Source: Rickettsiales bacterium
GTDB taxonomy: Bacteria > Pseudomonadota > Alphaproteobacteria > Rickettsiales > JALZUV01
Direction: 5' to 3'
Assembly: GCA_023301245.1 (NCBI GenBank)
Contig: JALZUV010000025.1
Coordinates: forward strand, 1 to 5,785
Length of the DNA stretch: 5,785 nt
This document shows, one piece after another, positions 1-3,867 of this stretch. The translations under genes were made by a program, and so were the position numbers. Every line of letters begins with the position of its first letter. The stretch's first letter is position 1. The notes beneath the pieces were generated by a model. The model was not told where the DNA came from. It did not search any database and saw nothing but the letters and a program-made list of their open reading frames with translations.

Positions 1-222
1 GATGTCATTGTCAGCGATGTGATTATGCCCGGTATGAATGGGCCTGAGATGATTAAAAAGATTGTCCCCGATCACCCTGATGTAAAAATCATCTTCATCT
101 CTGGCTATGCAGAAGATGCCTTCACCGATTCCTTCGGCGATGATTACGAGTTTAATTTCCTGCCCAAGCCATTCACACTCAAGCAGCTAGTCGCCAAGAT
201 TAAAGAAGTCGAAAGCGCTTAG
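1..222 (+). CDS. cckA: C-terminal receiver domain of a CckA-type hybrid histidine kinase (5' partial)
   Basis: The frame is open from the first base and ends at TAG (220-222), giving 73 residues that enter the window in the middle of a response-regulator receiver domain. Visible landmarks are the phospho-accepting Asp at residue 6 (codon 16-18, in VSDVIMPGMNG), the conserved Ser34 in FISGYAEDAF, and the conserved Lys56 in FLPKPFTLKQL. Nothing follows the receiver, so it is the C-terminus of the protein. SGYAEDAF together with LPKPFTLKQL is characteristic of CckA, the membrane hybrid kinase that feeds phosphate through ChpT to CtrA and CpdR to control the alphaproteobacterial cell cycle or motility. 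The kinase core lies outside the window, so a different hybrid kinase or a stand-alone receiver is not strictly excluded. The gene converges with the secretion genes and probably has no functional link to them. Confidence 0.82.
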   Translation, partial: DVIVSDVIMPGMNGPEMIKKIVPDHPDVKIIFISGYAEDAFTDSFGDDYEFNFLPKPFTLKQLVAKIKEVESA

Positions 223-499
223 TCTTTTAATTTAAGCACTTTTAAAACTAAACTCTTAAACACGCTGAATTGACACGCAAGGCTACGCCGCATTAGCGGC
301 GGATAAGCTTAGCTTGTCCTTACAATGAGGTTAAATAAATCAGTAATAATTACTCAGCTACTATATCTTCCATATGGCAGGGGTAAAGCAGGCCTATCCA
401 ACACAAGAAAGGTGTTCAAACCACCGCGCAAACAAATTAAAGGCTTTGTTGATAGAGTAGAGGCAAACATCAAACCTTCTCATCAAGAAATACCGTAGC
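223..499. other. Convergent intergenic region with no supported gene
   Basis: This 277-bp gap separates the stop of the cckA-like gene (+) from the stop of the HlyD-family gene (-). I see no ORF with a credible start, no tRNA and no strong Rho-independent terminator on either strand. The left part (223-265) is AT-rich. The only notable structure is the GC-rich hairpin at 286-301. Transcripts from both sides should end here, but the terminators are not obvious. Confidence 0.6.
286..301. other. Small GC-rich hairpin between convergent genes
   Basis: CGCCGC and GCGGCG form a perfect 6-bp stem around an ATTA loop. The flanks 278-285 (CAAGGCTA) and 310-316 (TAGCTTG) can add an imperfect outer stem with a one-base bulge and an 8-nt one-sided internal loop. 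No T-run follows on either strand, so it is not a canonical intrinsic terminator. It could slow polymerase or protect the 3' end of either convergent transcript, or be a copy of a dispersed palindromic repeat. Its function is inference only. Confidence 0.4.
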
Positions 500-1987
500 C
501 TATTCTTCGCGGAAGGCCTTGCGGAAGCTATCTGTGATAGGGGTCATCAAGTACGAAAGTACGCTGCGCTCGCCTGTTACAATCAAAGTGTCGGCAGGCA
601 TACCGGGGGTTAGTTCAATATAATCATATTGGGCTAAATCTTCCTCATCAATACGCACACGCGCAGTGTAATAAGGCATTCCAGTATTTTTATCTTCAAA
701 TCTATCAGGCGATACTTGCTCCACGATTCCAGAAATGGGGGGCACACGTCGTGCCGCATAGGCCGATAGCATCACACGCGCCTCTAAACCTTCACGCACC
801 ACATCAATATCTTGTGGCGACACTCTGGCCTCCACCAGTAATTCATCAATCGGCACAATTTCCATCAATGTATCACCGGGGCGCACTACCCCACCAATTG
901 TATGCACCTTCAATGCCGTTATTACGCCCGACAAGGGTGCTTCGATAATAATACGGTCAATGATGTCATTTGATGCCTTTAGGCGCTCCTGAAGGTCGGC
1001 AAGCCTATCGACATTCTCGCGCATTTCCGTTGCCACTTGGTTAGCAAATTCATTGCGGATGTTGATAATTTGCAAATCAGTTTCAGCCATCGCCTGCTGA
1101 GCACGCGAGATTCGAGCTCTGAAATCGCCACGGTTACCTTTTAACTCTGCCTGCTGGCGCTGTAATGCCAATAGACGAGGCTTTTGCGCATTACCCTGTT
1201 TTAGCAACGTGCGCACAGCACCAACTTCTTCACCTAGCAGGCTAATCTGGCGGGTAGCCGAAGTAATCTGCGCCTGTAAGCCTTTAATTTCTTGGGTAAA
1301 TTGACTCTTCTTCTGTTCCAGCACTTTTTGCTGCCCTTGAATGCTAGCACGGCGCGATTCAAATAAGCGCTCTTGGCTCGTTAGCACTTCTTGCAAGGTG
1401 CTTGAAGTTTCTTTTTCCGCAAGTAATGCCGCAGGAAATTCAACTTTATCTTTGTCATCGCGCTCTGCTATCAAGCGCGCCTCGGTTGCACGCGCCCCCT
1501 GATATTGCTTATCGAACAGGTCAAGCCGAGCACGCGAGGCGGTTTCATTCATGCGGAATAACGGCTGGCCTGCTTTGACCGTTTGGCCTTCGCGCACCAT
1601 AATTTCTTCAATCACACCACCTTCAAGATGTTGGATAGATTTTTTACTGCCAGAAAGAATCACCTTACCCGGCGCAATCGCCGCACTTGCAAGCGGCGCA
1701 AATGCTGCCCATAGGCCAAGGAAACCAAAGACGAAAATCATCATCCAGCCACCAATAATAATGGGTTTACGCGTAGCAAGATTAGGATCCATCATATCTG
1801 CATCCGACTGCACAGGAAGCATCCAATTATTCACCGCATCAAGCCAACCAATCATGCATTGCATAAAAGAGTTAACTTTCTTAGCCGGGTTTTCGATGGT
1901 GGCTTCTTGCTGAACCGCATCTTCCGCTGGAACTTGTGCGGTCTCAGCTTGAATCGGCAGCGGTTGAGATACTGAATTATCCGTCAT
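500..1987 (-). CDS. HlyD/PrtE-family type I secretion membrane fusion (periplasmic adaptor) protein
   Basis: The product is a 495-residue inner-membrane-anchored adaptor that would link the ABC transporter to an outer-membrane TolC-type channel. Domains in order: a cytoplasmic Gln/Glu/Ala-rich N-terminus (1-74); one transmembrane helix (about 75-97); the first lipoyl half (about 109-146) with the family hallmark QHLEGG at 119-124; a long Gln/Glu/Arg-rich coiled-coil hairpin (about 155-345); the second lipoyl half starting at EAPLSGVI (349-356); a beta-barrel region to about 470 containing PGMPAD (461-466); and the C-terminal signature SVLSYLMTPITDSFRKAF (475-492), typical of PrtE/HlyD proteins of type I secretion rather than RND adaptors. 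The ATG at 1987 is chosen because AGGGG lies 6 nt upstream and the codon overlaps the ABC stop (shared ATGACGGATAA), which implies translational coupling. An in-frame start further upstream at 2032 would only add 15 residues inside the ABC gene. The stop is TAG at 500-502. Confidence 0.93.
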   Translation of the reverse strand: MTDNSVSQPLPIQAETAQVPAEDAVQQEATIENPAKKVNSFMQCMIGWLDAVNNWMLPVQSDADMMDPNLATRKPIIIGGWMMIFVFGFLGLWAAFAPLASAAIAPGKVILSGSKKSIQHLEGGVIEEIMVREGQTVKAGQPLFRMNETASRARLDLFDKQYQGARATEARLIAERDDKDKVEFPAALLAEKETSSTLQEVLTSQERLFESRRASIQGQQKVLEQKKSQFTQEIKGLQAQITSATRQISLLGEEVGAVRTLLKQGNAQKPRLLALQRQQAELKGNRGDFRARISRAQQAMAETDLQIINIRNEFANQVATEMRENVDRLADLQERLKASNDIIDRIIIEAPLSGVITALKVHTIGGVVRPGDTLMEIVPIDELLVEARVSPQDIDVVREGLEARVMLSAYAARRVPPISGIVEQVSPDRFEDKNTGMPYYTARVRIDEEDLAQYDYIELTPGMPADTLIVTGERSVLSYLMTPITDSFRKAFREE

Positions 1988-3746
1988 TCTTATCCCCTGA
2001 GCCTTCCAAATTTTTCGCTGTGCCAGCCGCACTTTGTGGCGTGGAAGATTGTGTGTATTTTTTCAAGACCTCGTCACGGGGGCCAAAATCTTTAATCATG
2101 CCATCTTGTAGCATCAGAATTTTATCAACATGGGTCACGATAGATGGCTTATGCGCCACCAAAATAAAAGTAATGCCTGCCTCGCGCATGCGTATGATGG
2201 CCTGACGTAGTGCAACTTCGCCCTCGCCATCAAGGTTGATATTCGGCTCATCCAACACCACAAAAGATGGTTTCTTATAGAGTGCGCGGGCTAATCCTAC
2301 ACGTTGACGCTGCCCAGGTGATAGGCTCAACATTGAAGGACTAAATTCAGTCTCGTAACCTTGCGGCAAACGCAAAATCATTTCATGGCAGCCCGCAAAG
2401 CGTGCAGCGTCAATCACATCTTCATCAGAAGCATCCGTTTCCATCCGTGCGATATTATCGCGAATCGTGCCAGGGAAGAGTTCGACATTTTGCGGCAAGT
2501 AGCCAACATATTTACCTAAGTCAGAACGGTTCCAGTGGAAGATATCAACTCCATCTAGACGCACTGAACCATGTGACGGAGGTAAAATCCCCATCAATAA
2601 CCGCGCTAAGGTAGATTTACCCGCAGCAGAAGGGCCAATTAACCCGAGGCTTTCATGCGCTTTCAAAGCAAAAGAAACATTCTTAATAATCGGGGTGGCG
2701 CCATTAGGCGGCTTATACATTAGCTGCTCAACAGAAAGCGTGCCGCCTGGTTCAGGCATTTCCATGGTGCCGCGCAAATTAGGCACATCCGTTAGTGCAG
2801 CATCAATACGATGATAAGAATCACGCGCCTGAATCAATTGCTTCCATGTGGCAATCGCTCCTTCGAACGGCGCAAGCGCACGGCCCATTAAAATAGAAGC
2901 ACCAATCATGCCACCCACGGTGAGCTCATTATTCAATGCCAACCATGCGCCAATACCAATAATACCAATTTGCAAACTCATGCGCACAAAGCGCGAAAGC
3001 GAAACAATAATGTTAGAACGATTACCTGCAAGCGATGTTAGCTCCTGCATTCGTTCGCTTTGCGATTTCCATAGCTTTGTAATGGTAGGCAGCATGCCCA
3101 TTGCTTCCACGGCATCTGCATTACGGCTCGTCGCTTCAGCAAATTGCATATTACGGTTTGAAAGTTCCGTCGCATCATCGACAGGCTTCTTGGTAGAAAT
3201 TTCAACAGCAACACCAAAACCTAATAATAATATTGCACCAACAAGCGACAGCAACCCCAGCAGCGGGTTAATAAGATAAATGGTAATGATAAAAATAATC
3301 GACCATGGCGCATCAAATAAGCTAGTTACCCCTTGGCCAGCGATAAAACCACGCAGGCTACCAAGTTCACGTTGGAATTGACCCGCGCTAGCAGGAATAC
3401 CAATTGCGCTATTTTCTACCGCAACAGCCATAAGGCGAGGCGATAGTACGGCCTGCAACCAATCGCTTAAGCGTGATAATACCACACTGCGTAAACCGCT
3501 AAATAAGGCGTAAAATAAAAGGCCGCCTAAGGCAACAATGGTAAGCATAACCAATGTATTAAAATTAAAGCTCATAATCACCCTATCAAGCACCTGCAGG
3601 GTGTAGATAGGCATAACGAGCATGAGCATGTTAGCAGCAAAAGAGAATATCGCTACCCACCATAATGGGCGCTTTGCTTGGCGAATTAGCTTCCCTAATT
3701 CGCGTTCTTTTGTTTGGTCATTTTTAGAGTTTTGAGCCACTGCCAT
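1977..3746 (-). CDS. PrtD/RsaD-family type I secretion ABC permease/ATPase
   Basis: The product is a 589-residue inner-membrane half-transporter that would energise export of an RTX substrate and should work as a dimer. After a short charged N-terminus come hydrophobic segments at about 29-50, 63-84, 147-160, 161-181 and 257-290, forming the ABC transmembrane domain. There is no N-terminal C39 peptidase or C39-like domain, which places it with PrtD rather than HlyB or bacteriocin exporters. The nucleotide-binding domain has Walker A GPSAAGKST (371-379), Q-loop Gln419, signature LSPGQRQR (475-482), Walker B FVVLDE (495-500) with catalytic Glu500, D-loop NLD (504-506) and switch His532. All ATPase residues are present. 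The signature has Pro477 where LSGGQ is standard. The ATG at 3746 gives the usual PrtD length. A longer frame from TTG at 3842 would run through the terminator hairpin and is unlikely. No clear Shine-Dalgarno precedes the ATG. The stop is TAA at 1977-1979. Confidence 0.93.
   Translation of the reverse strand: MAVAQNSKNDQTKERELGKLIRQAKRPLWWVAIFSFAANMLMLVMPIYTLQVLDRVIMSFNFNTLVMLTIVALGGLLFYALFSGLRSVVLSRLSDWLQAVLSPRLMAVAVENSAIGIPASAGQFQRELGSLRGFIAGQGVTSLFDAPWSIIFIITIYLINPLLGLLSLVGAILLLGFGVAVEISTKKPVDDATELSNRNMQFAEATSRNADAVEAMGMLPTITKLWKSQSERMQELTSLAGNRSNIIVSLSRFVRMSLQIGIIGIGAWLALNNELTVGGMIGASILMGRALAPFEGAIATWKQLIQARDSYHRIDAALTDVPNLRGTMEMPEPGGTLSVEQLMYKPPNGATPIIKNVSFALKAHESLGLIGPSAAGKSTLARLLMGILPPSHGSVRLDGVDIFHWNRSDLGKYVGYLPQNVELFPGTIRDNIARMETDASDEDVIDAARFAGCHEMILRLPQGYETEFSPSMLSLSPGQRQRVGLARALYKKPSFVVLDEPNINLDGEGEVALRQAIIRMREAGITFILVAHKPSIVTHVDKILMLQDGMIKDFGPRDEVLKKYTQSSTPQSAAGTAKNLEGSGDKNDG
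1994..1998 (-). promoter_or_regulatory. Shine-Dalgarno site of the HlyD-family gene
   Basis: On the minus strand AGGGG stands 6 nt before the ATG at 1987-1985, inside the last codons of the upstream ABC gene. It fixes the start of the adaptor gene and supports co-translation of the two proteins from one mRNA. Confidence 0.75.
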
Positions 3747-3755
3747 AATGGCGAG

Positions 3756-3783
3756 ACTATAACTCAATTCATTCAAAGGGCAA
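3756..3783 (-). promoter_or_regulatory. Possible sigma-70-type promoter for the ABC-adaptor operon
   Basis: Read on the minus strand, TTGCCC (3783-3778) and TATAGT (3761-3756) are separated by 16 nt. The -10 box differs from consensus at one base and the -35 box at two. Transcription would start about 6-8 nt downstream, almost at the ATG at 3746, leaving a very short leader. It lies after the terminator of the RTX gene, where a separate promoter for the transporter genes would be expected. It rests on base matches only. Confidence 0.3.
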
Positions 3784-3810
3784 TAGCTGTAATCAGCAAA
3801 TTTTAGGCAA

Positions 3811-3840
3811 AGAAAAGGCCGAGAGGTTTCCCTCTCGGCC
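3811..3840 (-). terminator. Rho-independent terminator of the RTX-protein gene
   Basis: Positions 3817-3826 (GGCCGAGAGG) and 3831-3840 (CCTCTCGGCC) form a perfect 10-bp GC-rich stem. Read on the minus strand, the loop is a GAAA tetraloop and the stem is followed at once by TTTTCTTT (3816-3809). That is a canonical intrinsic terminator, placed 27 bp after the RTX stop codon. On the plus strand the stem is followed only by AAATTCTTT, a weaker tail. It should strongly separate expression of the abundant substrate from that of the transporter, with any read-through giving lower transporter mRNA. Confidence 0.9.
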
Positions 3841-3850
3841 AAATTCTTTC

Positions 3851-3867
3851 ATCAAACTAGGTTTGAT
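3851..3867 (-). other. AT-rich hairpin overlapping the RTX stop codon
   Basis: ATCAAAC (3851-3857) and GTTTGAT (3861-3867) are a perfect 7-bp inverted repeat with a 3-nt loop. It begins within the TAA stop (3869-3867) and ends 10 bp before the strong terminator. It has no T-run of its own. It may stabilise the mRNA 3' end or be incidental. Confidence 0.45.

Noticed and set aside
411..425. T-arm-like hairpin (GGTG, 7-nt TTCAAAC loop, CACC) suggesting a tRNA, or a terminator for the adaptor gene
   Set aside because: The loop fits TTCRANY, but the stem is only 4 bp and no acceptor, D or anticodon arms can be built around it. As a minus-strand terminator the stem is too short, although TTTCTTG follows.
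1551..1913. Plus-strand open frame of 120 codons inside the adaptor gene
   Set aside because: It is antisense to the strongly supported HlyD-family coding sequence and has no recognisable protein features.
3747..3842. Extension of the ABC protein by 32 residues from a TTG at 3842
   Set aside because: It would translate the second arm of the RTX terminator hairpin, the added residues do not look like a PrtD N-terminus, and the ATG at 3746 gives the normal family length.
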